A stretch of DNA of 53,106 nucleotides from Merdiplasma sp905207905 (GCA_902475025.1 CABRXX010000017.1:1-53106), one strand, 5' to 3'; positions 15,284 through 24,199 are shown, counted from the stretch's first letter. The notes: generated by a model from the letters alone, not told the origin. Numbers and translations are program-made.

Positions 15284-16364
15284 TACCATGAATATAAATG
15301 AACTGCCCTATTTACGAGCTTGATTGTTCGATTACATCGCTGGCGTCAATGGGCGTAGCCACCGCTGCGTCTCATTCCCCCACCTTGTACTTGAGACAAT
15401 TTTTCTTTGTGAAGATAGCAGGAACGTATGATTCGCTGTACAGGTATTGGTATATGAAGGGCGTTTTGCCCTTTGCACACGGATGCTAGGAAATTTTAAT
15501 TTTCTACTGCATGGAGCCATGACAGTTTCTAATCTGTTTTGTGGCATTGCAGGATAAAGAGAAGGCTGCTGCAAAAGAGAAATTCTGGCGGGACTTTGGC
15601 ATGTTTTTTCAAGAAAAGCAGGTTGGTTTTGGAGAAAAATCATGAGAAGAAGCGGCACAGGATGTATTTGTTGCAGCCTTTTCTTATTTTTATTTTATAG
15701 GAAGGAATTACTGTGAAAGAAAGTAGGGTACAGCTAATAAATGACGCACTTTCATAAGCTGTCTTATGACAGCCTTTTCCCTTTGCTTTTTTTTATCTGG
15801 ACAGTATTTTCATAAAGAGTAATCAAAGAAGCTGTGCCGCCAACTGAAAGGCGGGGGAATGGAAATTTCTATGAAATAAAAAAGTGTGTTCAGAAAGAGT
15901 CTCTTCCACGATTTTTCTGTCTCATTTCTATGGTGCAAAAGTCACTTGTGCATATTTTCCGCTTCCTCTCTCCAAAATATCTCTGAATATAACGAAAGGC
16001 CCTTGCAGGAGCATTCCGGACTGAGGACTTCACAAGTTTTCCCAGTACGCTTATTAAATAAATCTCATGGCTTGAGGTCTGTTGCCCTATGTACACGGAT
16101 GCCACAGTGATAAAAAAATCAGGTGGAATGTTTATAATTATCGTATGTAAAAGTAAAAAGTTCTATTCCTGATTTTTTGCTGTTTCAAGGTTTCTTATTT
16201 TTCGTAAAAAACGCAGGTTTGCAGCCGGAACATAAATGTGACAGATGGGAAAACAGACTATCGGACAAATAAATCTGTTCCTGAAACGGAGGTGGAGCTG
16301 GAAAAATGTGTTTCTTGGCGCGTGCCGATTCCGTAGCATGACCGAAACACATCACATTCTATAT
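15284..16364. other. 1.1-kb gene-free stretch with degenerate repeats
   Basis: No reading frame here has a credible ribosome site and family resemblance. Structured pieces are: a direct repeat TTGCCCT(T/A)TG(C/T)ACACGGATGC at 15466-15486 and 16082-16102 (19 of 21 identical); an inverted pair CATTCCCCCACCTT (15373-15386) and AAGGCGGGGGAATG (15848-15861); a CCGCC/GGCGG hairpin at 15837-15854; and a long-range inverted repeat GAGAAGGCTGC (about 15558-15568) with GCAGCCTTTTC (about 15677-15687) followed by T-rich sequence. This looks like decayed mobile DNA or dispersed intergenic repeats; I cannot name the element. Confidence 0.5.
15758..15780 (+). terminator. terminator-like hairpin
   Basis: GCTGTC (15758-15763), TTAT loop, GACAGC (15768-15773), then CTTTTCCCTTT. 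It is the best candidate for ending transcription in the gene-free stretch after the aminopeptidase gene. Confidence 0.5.
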
Positions 16365-16411
16365 TTCACAAACCAGGATATCTATGGTATAATGTCGCTA
16401 GACATTATACC
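16365..16411 (+). promoter_or_regulatory. promoter of the glycosyltransferase cluster with palindrome over the -10
   Basis: TTCACA (16365-16370), 17-bp spacer, TATAAT (16388-16393). The -10 lies inside an 11-bp perfect inverted repeat GGTATAATGTC / GACATTATACC (16386-16396, 16401-16411) around GCTA. A repressor on this palindrome would cover the -10 and start site. A second hairpin in the leader (AACTCTGATACC near 16450 with GGATCAGGAGTT near 16468) could mask the first AGGAG. Upstream, ATGTGTTTC (16306-16314) and GAAACACAT (16344-16352) form another inverted repeat. Confidence 0.75.
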
Positions 16412-16530
16412 GGCCCGAAGCGGAGCGAAGTGGCCATAGCAGCCAAAGGCAACTCTGATACCGTAGGGATCAGGAGTTAATGTCTGGGAAACAAGCAATG
16501 TATAGATTGGAATATAGTTGGGAGAAATAT

Positions 16531-17445
16531 ATGACAGTATTATCCGTAGTGCTTCCTGCTTATAATGAGGAAGCTATGCTGTTAAAAACGGCAAAGACAT
16601 TAAAAGAGATTTTATCCCGGGAAGAGATTTCATATGAGCTGGTGTTTGTAGATGATGGCTCCAGGGATGGAACCTGGAGAGAGATCGAGGAAGCGGCTAA
16701 GGCAGATCCCCATGTGCGGGGAATTCATTTTTCAAGGAATTTTGGAAAGGAGGCAGCTATTTTTGCAGGCCTGGCCAATGCCTCAGGAGATTGTACGGCT
16801 GTAATGGACTGTGATCTTCAGCATCCGCCGGAGGCACTGGTGGAGATGTACCGTCTCTGGCAGCAGGGGTATGAGGTGGTAGAGGGCGTGAAGCGCAGCA
16901 GAGGTAAGGAGAGTGCGCTGCACAGGGCCAGCGCAGGTATGTTCTATAAGCTCATGTCTTCAGCTACTCAGATTGACATGTCCAGGGCCTCTGATTTTAA
17001 ATTGCTGGATCGGAGGGCTGTGGTTTCCCTTTTGGAGATGCCGGAGAGGAATGCTTTTTTTAGGGCTATGTCCTCCTGGATCGGATTTCGTTCCGGAACG
17101 GTAGAGTTTGATGTGCAGGAGCGGGAGGCAGGAGAGTCCAAATGGTCTACCAAATCCCTGATTCAATATGCGATCACCAATATTGTGGGTTATTCTTCTG
17201 CACCCATGCAGTTCGTCACAGGAGCAGGCGTGGTGGTATTTTTGCTGGCAGTGATCTTAAGTATCCAGACCTTGATCAAATACTTCAGTGGCCATGCGGT
17301 GGAGGGATTTACCACAGTGATCCTGTTGATTTTATTTATAGGAAGCATTATCATGATCAGTTTAGGCATCATCGGCTATTACATTTCCAGAATTTATGAG
17401 GAAGTAAAGGGACGGCCCAGATATATTATTTCCAGAAAGATCTGA
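16531..17445 (+). CDS. GtrB/DPM1-like membrane glycosyltransferase (GT2)
   Basis: A 304-residue family 2 glycosyltransferase with two C-terminal membrane helices (about 224-250 and 260-288), the layout of polyprenyl-phosphate sugar transferases such as GtrB. The GT-A core has VVLPAYNEE, VDDGSRDGT, SRNFGKEAA and DCDLQHPPE, the last being the metal-binding acidic motif. I chose ATG 16531, with GGGAGA 6 nt upstream; the frame extends to an ATG at 16480, but AGGAG there is only 3 nt away and the extra 17 residues are not part of the fold. It would load a sugar onto undecaprenyl phosphate for extracytoplasmic decoration of a surface polymer. A GC-rich hairpin lies downstream at about 17479-17508. 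Confidence 0.88.
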   Translation: MTVLSVVLPAYNEEAMLLKTAKTLKEILSREEISYELVFVDDGSRDGTWREIEEAAKADPHVRGIHFSRNFGKEAAIFAGLANASGDCTAVMDCDLQHPPEALVEMYRLWQQGYEVVEGVKRSRGKESALHRASAGMFYKLMSSATQIDMSRASDFKLLDRRAVVSLLEMPERNAFFRAMSSWIGFRSGTVEFDVQEREAGESKWSTKSLIQYAITNIVGYSSAPMQFVTGAGVVVFLLAVILSIQTLIKYFSGHAVEGFTTVILLILFIGSIIMISLGIIGYYISRIYEEVKGRPRYIISRKI

Positions 17446-17597
17446 AAAGAGATAGATGAACAGGAAACCAGGGAAATCAAAGCCCCCGCAGCAAGCTGGC
17501 GTGGGGCGTTCGTTCATAGGGCGTTTGACACCTTAATCAAGATAGAAGAAAACTATAAAAGCGGGCAGAAGAATATAGAAAGCAGGAGGAACTGCAG

Positions 17598-18671
17598 ATG
17601 GAGCAGAATGCAGTAAAGGTATCCGTCATTATTCCTGTGTATAATGTGGAACATTATCTGCGGGAGTGTATGGAAAGCATTTTAAATCAGACTTTGGCAG
17701 AATTGGAGCTGATCTGTGTGGATGACGATTCCACAGATGGAAGTCTTGAGATTTTGCGGGAGTATGAGAAAAAGGATAAGCGGGTCATTGTGCTTACCCA
17801 GGACAATCTTGGGGGAGGTGCAGCCAGGAATCAGGGGTTGGCAATCGCCAGAGGAGAGTATCTCTCACTTTTGGATTCCGATGATTTTTTTGATCCCCAA
17901 ATGCTGGAGCTATCTTATAAACAATGTAAGAGTCTGGATGCCCAGATCTGTGTCTATCAGGTGCAGCGCTATGAGGATACCACAGGAAAGACCTGGCTGG
18001 ATAAGGGATCTTTTAAGGAAGCCAATATTCCGGCAAAAGAGGTGTTTTCTTATAGGGATATGCCGGATTCTATTTTAAATACATTCCAGAATTGGGCTTG
18101 GAATAAGCTGATTTCCAGAAAATTAGTGGAAGAAAATCATATTCGGTTTCAGGAGATTCACAGAACCAATGATTTTCTTTTTGTGGCATCCTGCATGGTA
18201 AAGGCAGAGCGCATTACTGTACTGAGAAGGCCCCTGGTGAATTATCGGGTAGGGATGAAGAATAGCTGTCAGTCTACCAACTACCGGTATCCCCTGGATT
18301 TTCTCACCGCTTTTGAGGCGGTGCGGCAGATGCTGAAGGATCAGGGGATTTATGAGCTGGTGGAGAAAAGTTATGTGAATCACGCTCTTTCCGGCAGTAT
18401 TTACAATTTAAATTCCATTCAGGATCCTCAGGCAAAAGAGCTTTTGTATGAGGAGTTACGGACAAATGCCTTTGCTAAACTGGGGATTCGGGGAAAGAGC
18501 GCCGATTATTTTGATGCCTATAATAAGAAAAATTATCAGGCCTGTCAGTTTATCTTAAACCATTCTATGGAAGAATATTTAAAATGGATCAAGGAAAATG
18601 AGAAGCCTGCTGCTACAAACGCTTCTTTGTGGCAGCGGATCAAAAGAAAAATAAAAGGGATCTTAAGATAA
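17598..18671 (+). CDS. family 2 glycosyltransferase
   Basis: A 357-residue cytosolic GT2. The GT-A domain occupies residues 1-110: VSVIIPVYNVE, VDDDSTDGS and LLDSDD (metal-binding). The C-terminal 200 residues are a mostly helical region seen in teichoic-acid and capsule glycosyltransferases, ending in a basic RIKRKIKGILR tail that could touch the membrane. AGGAGG precedes the ATG by 8 nt. It is the first of three neighbouring GT2 paralogues and shares a 37-nt identical stretch (17610-17646) with the one at 19840. Donor and acceptor sugars cannot be read from the sequence. Confidence 0.87.
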   Translation: MEQNAVKVSVIIPVYNVEHYLRECMESILNQTLAELELICVDDDSTDGSLEILREYEKKDKRVIVLTQDNLGGGAARNQGLAIARGEYLSLLDSDDFFDPQMLELSYKQCKSLDAQICVYQVQRYEDTTGKTWLDKGSFKEANIPAKEVFSYRDMPDSILNTFQNWAWNKLISRKLVEENHIRFQEIHRTNDFLFVASCMVKAERITVLRRPLVNYRVGMKNSCQSTNYRYPLDFLTAFEAVRQMLKDQGIYELVEKSYVNHALSGSIYNLNSIQDPQAKELLYEELRTNAFAKLGIRGKSADYFDAYNKKNYQACQFILNHSMEEYLKWIKENEKPAATNASLWQRIKRKIKGILR

Positions 18672-18697
18672 GGAAAAGGAGAAAGAGGTTAAAAAGT

Positions 18698-19828
18698 ATG
18701 CCGAAAGTATCGATAATTGTGCCTGTGTACAATGTGGAGATGTATTTGGAACAGTGCATGGAGAGTCTGTGCAGACAGACTATGAGAGATCTGGAGTTTG
18801 TCTGTGTCAATGATGGTTCCAGGGATCATTCGCTGGAAATTTTGCAGAGATATGCAGCCAAAGATTCAAGAGTAGTGATCATTGACAAAGAAAACGGCGG
18901 GTACGGAAAAGCCATGAATGTGGGACTGGATCGGGCGACGGGAGAATACATTGGCATCCTGGAACCGGATGATTATGTGACGCTTACCATGTACGAAGAT
19001 CTGTATCGGACGGCTGTGGAGCATGATTTGGATTTTGTAAAAGCGGATTTTTACCGCTTTATCACAGACGAGAAAAACGGAGATATGGAGTGGTACTACA
19101 ACCGGCTGGATCGTTCCAGAACCTGGTACAATCAGGTGGTAGATCCCAGCAGCACGCCGGAGGTTTCCAAGTTTATTATGAATACCTGGAGCGGTATCTA
19201 CAAAAGAGCCTTTCTGGAGGAGCATCATATCCGGCATCATGAGACGCCTGGAGCTGCTTTTCAGGACAACGGCTTTTTCTGGCAGACTTTTATGTATGCT
19301 AAGCGGGCTATGTTTTTAGACAAGCCCTATTATCTGAATCGCAGGGATAATCCCAACTCCTCTGTAAACAGCCGGGAAAAGGTGTATTGTATGAATGAGG
19401 AATATGCCTATATCCGGGAAATTTTTATGCGCCCTGAGAATCAGGAGCTGTGGCAGCGTTTTAAGAGTTATTACAATTTAAAACGGTACCAGAATTATAT
19501 TTTTACACTCCGGCGCATCAGTCAGGATTATAAAAAGGAATACGTAGAGCATATCAGCCGGGAATTTCAGGAAAGTCGGGCTGCCGGAGAGCTGGATCTG
19601 GAGCTGTTTACCAGAACTGATAAAAAAAAGCTGCTGCTTTTGATGGAAGATCCGAAGAAATATTATGAAGAGTATGGAGTTTACGAGACCAACAAGGAGG
19701 GTCTTTCCCTCAGAGAGACAGCGGCAGAGCGGCGCTGCAGGGAAATTGAAAATTCTACGACTTACAAAGTGGGAAAGATGGTGATGTTCCTTCCCATCAA
19801 AATCAAAAAAATGCTGAAAAAACGGTAG
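18698..19828 (+). CDS. family 2 glycosyltransferase
   Basis: A 376-residue GT2 whose core starts at VSIIVPVYNVE, with VNDGSRDHS and ILEPDDYV, so the acidic motif is EPDD rather than DSDD. The C-terminal half resembles teichoic-acid-type glycosyltransferases and ends in a basic stretch (KIKKMLKKR). I start at ATG 18698, with an AGGAGAAAGAGG region 9-20 nt upstream; the frame continues upstream into the preceding gene without a better site. The spacing of 26 nt before and 11 nt after puts it in one operon with both neighbours. Confidence 0.86.
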   Translation: MPKVSIIVPVYNVEMYLEQCMESLCRQTMRDLEFVCVNDGSRDHSLEILQRYAAKDSRVVIIDKENGGYGKAMNVGLDRATGEYIGILEPDDYVTLTMYEDLYRTAVEHDLDFVKADFYRFITDEKNGDMEWYYNRLDRSRTWYNQVVDPSSTPEVSKFIMNTWSGIYKRAFLEEHHIRHHETPGAAFQDNGFFWQTFMYAKRAMFLDKPYYLNRRDNPNSSVNSREKVYCMNEEYAYIREIFMRPENQELWQRFKSYYNLKRYQNYIFTLRRISQDYKKEYVEHISREFQESRAAGELDLELFTRTDKKKLLLLMEDPKKYYEEYGVYETNKEGLSLRETAAERRCREIENSTTYKVGKMVMFLPIKIKKMLKKR

Positions 19829-19839
19829 GAGAACCGGGA

Positions 19840-20865
19840 ATGGAAAAGGAAGCAGTAAAGGTATCCGTCATTATTCCTGTGTATAATGCAGAAAAGTTTA
19901 TAGGGAAATGCCTGGACAGTGTGATTGCCCAGACGGAGCGGGAGATCGAGATCCTCTGTGTGGATGACGGTTCTACGGACAAGAGTCTGGAGATTCTGAG
20001 AAACTATGAGAAACAGGATTCCAGAATCCGGGTGTTTACCGGTAAAAATGAGGGAGCGCCATCAGCCAGGAACAAAGGGTTTTGGCAGGCCAGAGGAAAG
20101 TTTGTAGTATTCTTTGACGGGGATGACAAGATGGAGCCGGGGATGCTGGAGACGCTGCTCGCCCACCAGGAGAAATCCGGAGCGCAGATGGTGATGGGTT
20201 CTCATCTTGGCCTGAGTGAGGACGAGAATCAGGTGCTGTTTCGCACTATGCAAAAGGATGGCTTTTATCATCTGAAGGATCCAAAGGAGCTGACCGCTGC
20301 TATGCAGCTAAACTGCGTGCCGGATACAAAGCTGTGGAGCGCCGAAGCCCTTAGAAATTATGGTCTGGAGTTTACGAAAGAGCTGGTAATCGGTCAGGAT
20401 GTAAGCTTTTTCCTGAAATTTGCCGCAGTGGGAGACACCATTGAGACGGTGTCGGAGGTGGTCTGCAACCGTCATGTGGTGTCTGAGAGTATTACCAACC
20501 AGCTGAACCTGGAAAAATTTTTCCGGGCGGGAGAGTGCATAGATGATGCGGAAGCCTTTGGCCGGGAGCGGGGAGCCTTAAAAGAGTACTTTTGGGAGCT
20601 TTCCAACACCAGGATCTGGTTTTATTTTGTGCAGTTTTATAAATATCACCGGTTTCCTAGGATGAAGGATCGCCGGAAACTGATGATGGAGATGGGCGGC
20701 CTTGTACTTCGGACTTACGAGGAAGGGAAACCTTACACAGAGGTGGAGCGGTCAAGGCAGAGGGTTCGGGCAGTGAAAAAAGAGCAGAGTCTGCGGCTGA
20801 TCTATCTGCATCCCAGAATCCTAGGGGTGTTCCAGGCGGTGATGAGAGCGCTGCGCAGAAAATAA
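19840..20865 (+). CDS. family 2 glycosyltransferase
   Basis: A 341-residue GT2: VSVIIPVYNAE, VDDGSTDKS, then VFFDGDDKME (metal-binding). Its first 15 codons are nearly identical to those of the gene at 17598 (37 identical nucleotides at 19852-19888), while the rest differs, pointing to duplication or local gene conversion. The C terminus is basic and hydrophobic (LRRK). TAGGAG lies 8 nt before the ATG. It closes the glycosyltransferase run before tarI. Confidence 0.86.
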   Translation: MEKEAVKVSVIIPVYNAEKFIGKCLDSVIAQTEREIEILCVDDGSTDKSLEILRNYEKQDSRIRVFTGKNEGAPSARNKGFWQARGKFVVFFDGDDKMEPGMLETLLAHQEKSGAQMVMGSHLGLSEDENQVLFRTMQKDGFYHLKDPKELTAAMQLNCVPDTKLWSAEALRNYGLEFTKELVIGQDVSFFLKFAAVGDTIETVSEVVCNRHVVSESITNQLNLEKFFRAGECIDDAEAFGRERGALKEYFWELSNTRIWFYFVQFYKYHRFPRMKDRRKLMMEMGGLVLRTYEEGKPYTEVERSRQRVRAVKKEQSLRLIYLHPRILGVFQAVMRALRRK

Positions 20866-21023
20866 GCAGCGAAAAGAGGGAAGGGCGTCTGGTTCCCAGG
20901 GATAATGCTGAGATTCATATTTTAAAGAAAGAACTTTCGAAGAAAAAGACAAGTTCTGAGAATGAGCGGCGCTAAGAGAGAAGAGTTTAAAAAGGCAGGA
21001 CTGTGAGAGAAAGGGAGATTCGT

Positions 21024-21746
21024 ATGAGCAAAGTATATGGCGTGATTTTGGCAGGAGGCTCCGGTTCCCGCATGGGAAATGCAAAGAAGCCCAAGCAGTT
21101 TCTGGAGTTGGGAGATAAGCCGGTGATGATCCACACAGTGGAAAAATTCGTGATTCATCCCGGGTTTGATGAGATTTTGGTACTATCTCCCAAGGCATGG
21201 CTGAATTATACAAAAGATATGATTCGCAAATATATTCCCTCCGGGAAAACAGTTACTGTTTTGGCGGGAGGAGAGAGCCGGAATGAAACGATTATGAATG
21301 CGGTAGATTATATTGAAGCTCAGGGAGAGTTGGATGAGGATACCATTATTGTCACCCACGATTCTGTGCGGCCCTTTGTGACCTACCGGATTTTAAGTGA
21401 AAATATCCGGTTCGCCAGGGAATATGGGGCCTGTGATACGGTGATCCCTGCTACAGATACCATAGTGGAGAGTATCGGGGAGGAAAAGATCACCGCAATT
21501 CCCAACCGAAAATTTATGTACCAGGGGCAGACGCCCCAATCCTTCCGGGCAAAGCGGCTGAAGGAGCTGTACCGGGAGCTTGGCCGGGAGGAGAAGGAGA
21601 TGCTGACGGACGCCTGCAAGATCCTGGTGCTGAAAGGAGAGCATGTGCATCTGGTGCAGGGGGAGGTTTTCAATATTAAGATTACCTATCCTTATGATAT
21701 TACTGTGGCCAAGGCTCTGCTGGGCATAGAGCCAGAGCAGCAGTGA
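21024..21746 (+). CDS. tarI: D-ribitol-5-phosphate cytidylyltransferase (TarI-like)
   Basis: A 240-residue IspD-superfamily nucleotidyltransferase making CDP-ribitol from CTP and ribitol 5-phosphate. The CTP loop is ILAGGSGSRMG with KPKQF. Downstream, THDSVRPFVT, MYQGQTPQSF and NIKITYPYD match TarI better than the isoprenoid enzyme IspD. ATG 21024 has GGGAG upstream; an earlier GTG at 21003 is possible. The next gene is a TarJ-like reductase that supplies ribitol 5-phosphate, and this pairing is the main argument against an isoprenoid role. The 137 bp before it contain no clear promoter. Confidence 0.88.
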   Translation: MSKVYGVILAGGSGSRMGNAKKPKQFLELGDKPVMIHTVEKFVIHPGFDEILVLSPKAWLNYTKDMIRKYIPSGKTVTVLAGGESRNETIMNAVDYIEAQGELDEDTIIVTHDSVRPFVTYRILSENIRFAREYGACDTVIPATDTIVESIGEEKITAIPNRKFMYQGQTPQSFRAKRLKELYRELGREEKEMLTDACKILVLKGEHVHLVQGEVFNIKITYPYDITVAKALLGIEPEQQ

Positions 21747-21759
21747 CCGGAGGAAATTT

Positions 21760-22797
21760 ATGTTAAATACCATTTATCAGTTAGTGGGAGCCAGGCAGTT
21801 TGAGGCGGTTTTTCAGGATATCAGTCTGAAGCAGGATCAGGTGCTGGTGCGTCCCACTTACCTTTCTATCTGCAATGCGGATCAGAGATATTATCAGGGG
21901 ACCAGGCCTGCGGCGGTAATGGAAAATAAGCTGCCCATGGCTCTGATACACGAAGGAATCGGTCGGGTGCTCTGCGATCCTACGGGACATTTTCAGCCGG
22001 GAGACAGAGTGGTGATGATACCGAATCTTCCGATAGAGAAGGATGAATATATCAGTGAGAACTATTTGCCTTCCAGCAGATTTCGGGGAAGCAGCGTCCA
22101 TGGGCTGATGCAGGAGTACATTCAGACAGATTGGGATCGTCTGTTGCCTTTGCCGGAGGGATTGAATGATCTGGTGGCAGTGTTTACCGAGATGGTCTCT
22201 GTGTGTTACCATGCAATTTCCCGCTTCGATCGGAATGCCCACAGACGGAGGGAACTGGTGGGGGTCTGGGGAGATGGGAACATGGGCTATTTTACGGCTC
22301 TTTTGCTGAAATTTATGTTCCCAGATACCAGGGTGGCAGTATTTGGAGTCAATGAAAGCAAGTTGGATGATTTTTCCTTTGCGGATCTGACCTTCCGTGT
22401 AGATGCTGTCCCGGAGAATCTTGAAATCGATCATGGATTCGAGTGTGTAGGAGGAATGGGGGCAGGCGCTGCCATCAATCAGATGATCCGTCACATGAAG
22501 CCAGAGGGAACCATGGCTCTTCTGGGGGTATCGGAGGATCTGGTGCCTTTGAATACCAGGTTGATTCTGGAAAAGGGGCTTCGTTTTTTTGGCACCAGCC
22601 GAAGCGGCAGAGCAGACTTTGAGGGAGTGCTGGATCTTTATCAGAGAGTTCCCCAGGTGAGCGAATATCTGGAGCGGATGGTGGGGGCCGTGGTGCCGGT
22701 TCGGGAAATTTCCCAGATGGTGCAGGCTTTTGAACTGGATATCCATAAAAAGATGGGCAAAACTATTATGGTATGGGACGGCGGAGAAGAACCATAA
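21760..22797 (+). CDS. tarJ: ribulose-5-phosphate reductase (TarJ-like zinc dehydrogenase)
   Basis: A 345-residue medium-chain zinc dehydrogenase. SICNADQRYYQGTRP (Cys38 as the zinc ligand) and HEG (His64, Glu65) are hallmark TarJ positions. The structural four-cysteine loop of alcohol dehydrogenases is absent. The nucleotide-binding region reads GVWGDGNMGYF. It reduces D-ribulose 5-phosphate to D-ribitol 5-phosphate with NADPH, the substrate of the preceding TarI. It begins 13 nt after the tarI stop with CCGGAGG upstream of the ATG. Confidence 0.88.
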   Translation: MLNTIYQLVGARQFEAVFQDISLKQDQVLVRPTYLSICNADQRYYQGTRPAAVMENKLPMALIHEGIGRVLCDPTGHFQPGDRVVMIPNLPIEKDEYISENYLPSSRFRGSSVHGLMQEYIQTDWDRLLPLPEGLNDLVAVFTEMVSVCYHAISRFDRNAHRRRELVGVWGDGNMGYFTALLLKFMFPDTRVAVFGVNESKLDDFSFADLTFRVDAVPENLEIDHGFECVGGMGAGAAINQMIRHMKPEGTMALLGVSEDLVPLNTRLILEKGLRFFGTSRSGRADFEGVLDLYQRVPQVSEYLERMVGAVVPVREISQMVQAFELDIHKKMGKTIMVWDGGEEP

Positions 22798-22848
22798 TTT
22801 AGAGTGGCAATACCTGGAGCGCAGGGGGGCAGATCAGACTTTTTGCAC

Positions 22849-22877
22849 TTGTCTGTAACAGGAAGATTTTATATATA
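22849..22877 (+). promoter_or_regulatory. possible promoter before the TagF/TarL-like gene
   Basis: TTGTCT (22849-22854), 17-bp spacer and TATATA (22872-22877). Both boxes are imperfect. The 136-bp gap after tarJ makes an extra promoter plausible. Confidence 0.4.
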
Positions 22878-22933
22878 GAAATATCCCAAAATATGGGTGA
22901 GAGACAGAAGAAACCATGACCCGGGAGGAACTT

Positions 22934-24199
22934 ATGAATATAAAACTATTATTAAAACAGTATATTAAAATGTTTTCTCAGAAGTGCCTGCTTCCCCTGT
23001 GTTATCGTTTTGCCTGCAGAAAGCCTGTGGATCCGGGGCTGATCGTGTTTGCAGATGCTCACCATGACCAGCGCCCGGAGAATATGGAGCTTCTGTATCA
23101 GTATCTGGGAGCCTGCCGGAGCAGGGAGCCGGCTTCTGAAAAGGGGAAACCGGTTGCCTGGGATCGAAAACGCAGCAGAGAAAGCCAGAACAGCGGAAAG
23201 GCGGAGGAAGGCTGTGAGGCAGAAAACGATGTGGGGAAGATTCAGGAACTGTATCTGGACTACCAGAAGGCGTCTGCCGGGCAGGTGCTCCTGCATATGG
23301 TAAAGTTTATGAAGCTCTACGCCCAGGCAGGGTGCGTGGTGATCTGCGACAATTTTCTTCCTGCGGCTTCCTGCAGGAAACGGCAGGAGACAAAGGTGAT
23401 TCAGCTTTGGCATGCCTGCGGCTGCTTTAAGAAGTTTGGATATGACACAGAGGATGATATTCCAAGACAGTATCATGGGAATGTGTTTTCCAATACGGAT
23501 CTGGTGACGGTCAGTGCAAAGGCCTGTGAAATACCCTTCGCCTCAGCGATGCGGCTGCCGAAGGCCTGTGTGAGGGCATTGGGCGTCAGCAGGAGTGATC
23601 TGTATTTTCAGGAGCGCTGGCGCAGCCAGTGCGTCCGGGAATTTTACCAGGAATATCCGGAGGCTGCGGGGCGAAAGGTGGTGCTTTGGGCGCCTACGTT
23701 TCGGGGAAACCCGGGAGATCCAGGGAATATTCCTTTTAATAAGGAGGATTTACAGGAGAAGCTGGGGCAGGAGTATCTGGTGCTCACCAGAGTGCATCCC
23801 CATATGATGAAAAAATATGGACAGGATAATTGCAAAATCCCAACGGAGCGGCTGTTCCCTGTGGTGGATGTGCTGATCGCAGATTATTCTTCTCTGATCT
23901 ACGAGTATGCGCTGTTTGAGAAACCTATGATCCTGTATACACCGGATTTTGAAGAGTACACAAAGAAACGGGGCTTTTATATGAAGTTCTCTGAAATACC
24001 GGGTCTTCAGGTGATGGAAGAAGAAAAACTGGCGGAAGCGGTGCGTCGGGTAAGCCGGTTATCAGAACAGGAGAGGCAGGAGCTGGAGGAAAAGAGAAAG
24101 CGGTTTATAGAAACTTATATGGGCGCCTGCGATGGCCGGGCCACAGAGCGTATCGGTCAGGTGATTTTGCAGCATGTGAAGCAGACGGATGTAAGATAA
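22934..24199 (+). CDS. CDP-glycerol/CDP-ribitol phosphotransferase family (TagF/TarL-like)
   Basis: A 421-residue teichoic acid polymerase or primase of the glycerophosphotransferase family. Motifs are LWHACGCFKKFGYD (near 155-168), WAPTFRG, the HPHM loop, and DVLIADYSSLIYEYALFEKP (about 311-330, split: DVLIADYSSL and IYEYALFEKP). These bind the CDP-alditol and the polymer end. ATG 22934 follows GGGAGG by 6 nt and is preferred to the ATG at 22916. A charged low-complexity insert lies at about residues 58-100. With TarI and TarJ next door the substrate is probably CDP-ribitol, adding ribitol phosphate units to a wall or lipoteichoic polymer. Confidence 0.87.
   Translation: MNIKLLLKQYIKMFSQKCLLPLCYRFACRKPVDPGLIVFADAHHDQRPENMELLYQYLGACRSREPASEKGKPVAWDRKRSRESQNSGKAEEGCEAENDVGKIQELYLDYQKASAGQVLLHMVKFMKLYAQAGCVVICDNFLPAASCRKRQETKVIQLWHACGCFKKFGYDTEDDIPRQYHGNVFSNTDLVTVSAKACEIPFASAMRLPKACVRALGVSRSDLYFQERWRSQCVREFYQEYPEAAGRKVVLWAPTFRGNPGDPGNIPFNKEDLQEKLGQEYLVLTRVHPHMMKKYGQDNCKIPTERLFPVVDVLIADYSSLIYEYALFEKPMILYTPDFEEYTKKRGFYMKFSEIPGLQVMEEEKLAEAVRRVSRLSEQERQELEEKRKRFIETYMGACDGRATERIGQVILQHVKQTDVR

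Noticed and set aside
15332..15658. 108-codon minus-strand frame as a possible transposase remnant
   Set aside because: No transposase motif is readable. Only the repeats hint at mobile DNA, so no pseudogene is called.
15890..16105. 71-codon minus-strand frame in the gene-free stretch
   Set aside because: No ribosome site or recognised family. It contains one of the 21-nt direct repeats, so it is better described as repeat DNA.
16306..16411. invertible promoter
   Set aside because: The inverted repeats are short, are not the same sequence on both sides of the promoter, and no recombinase gene is near.
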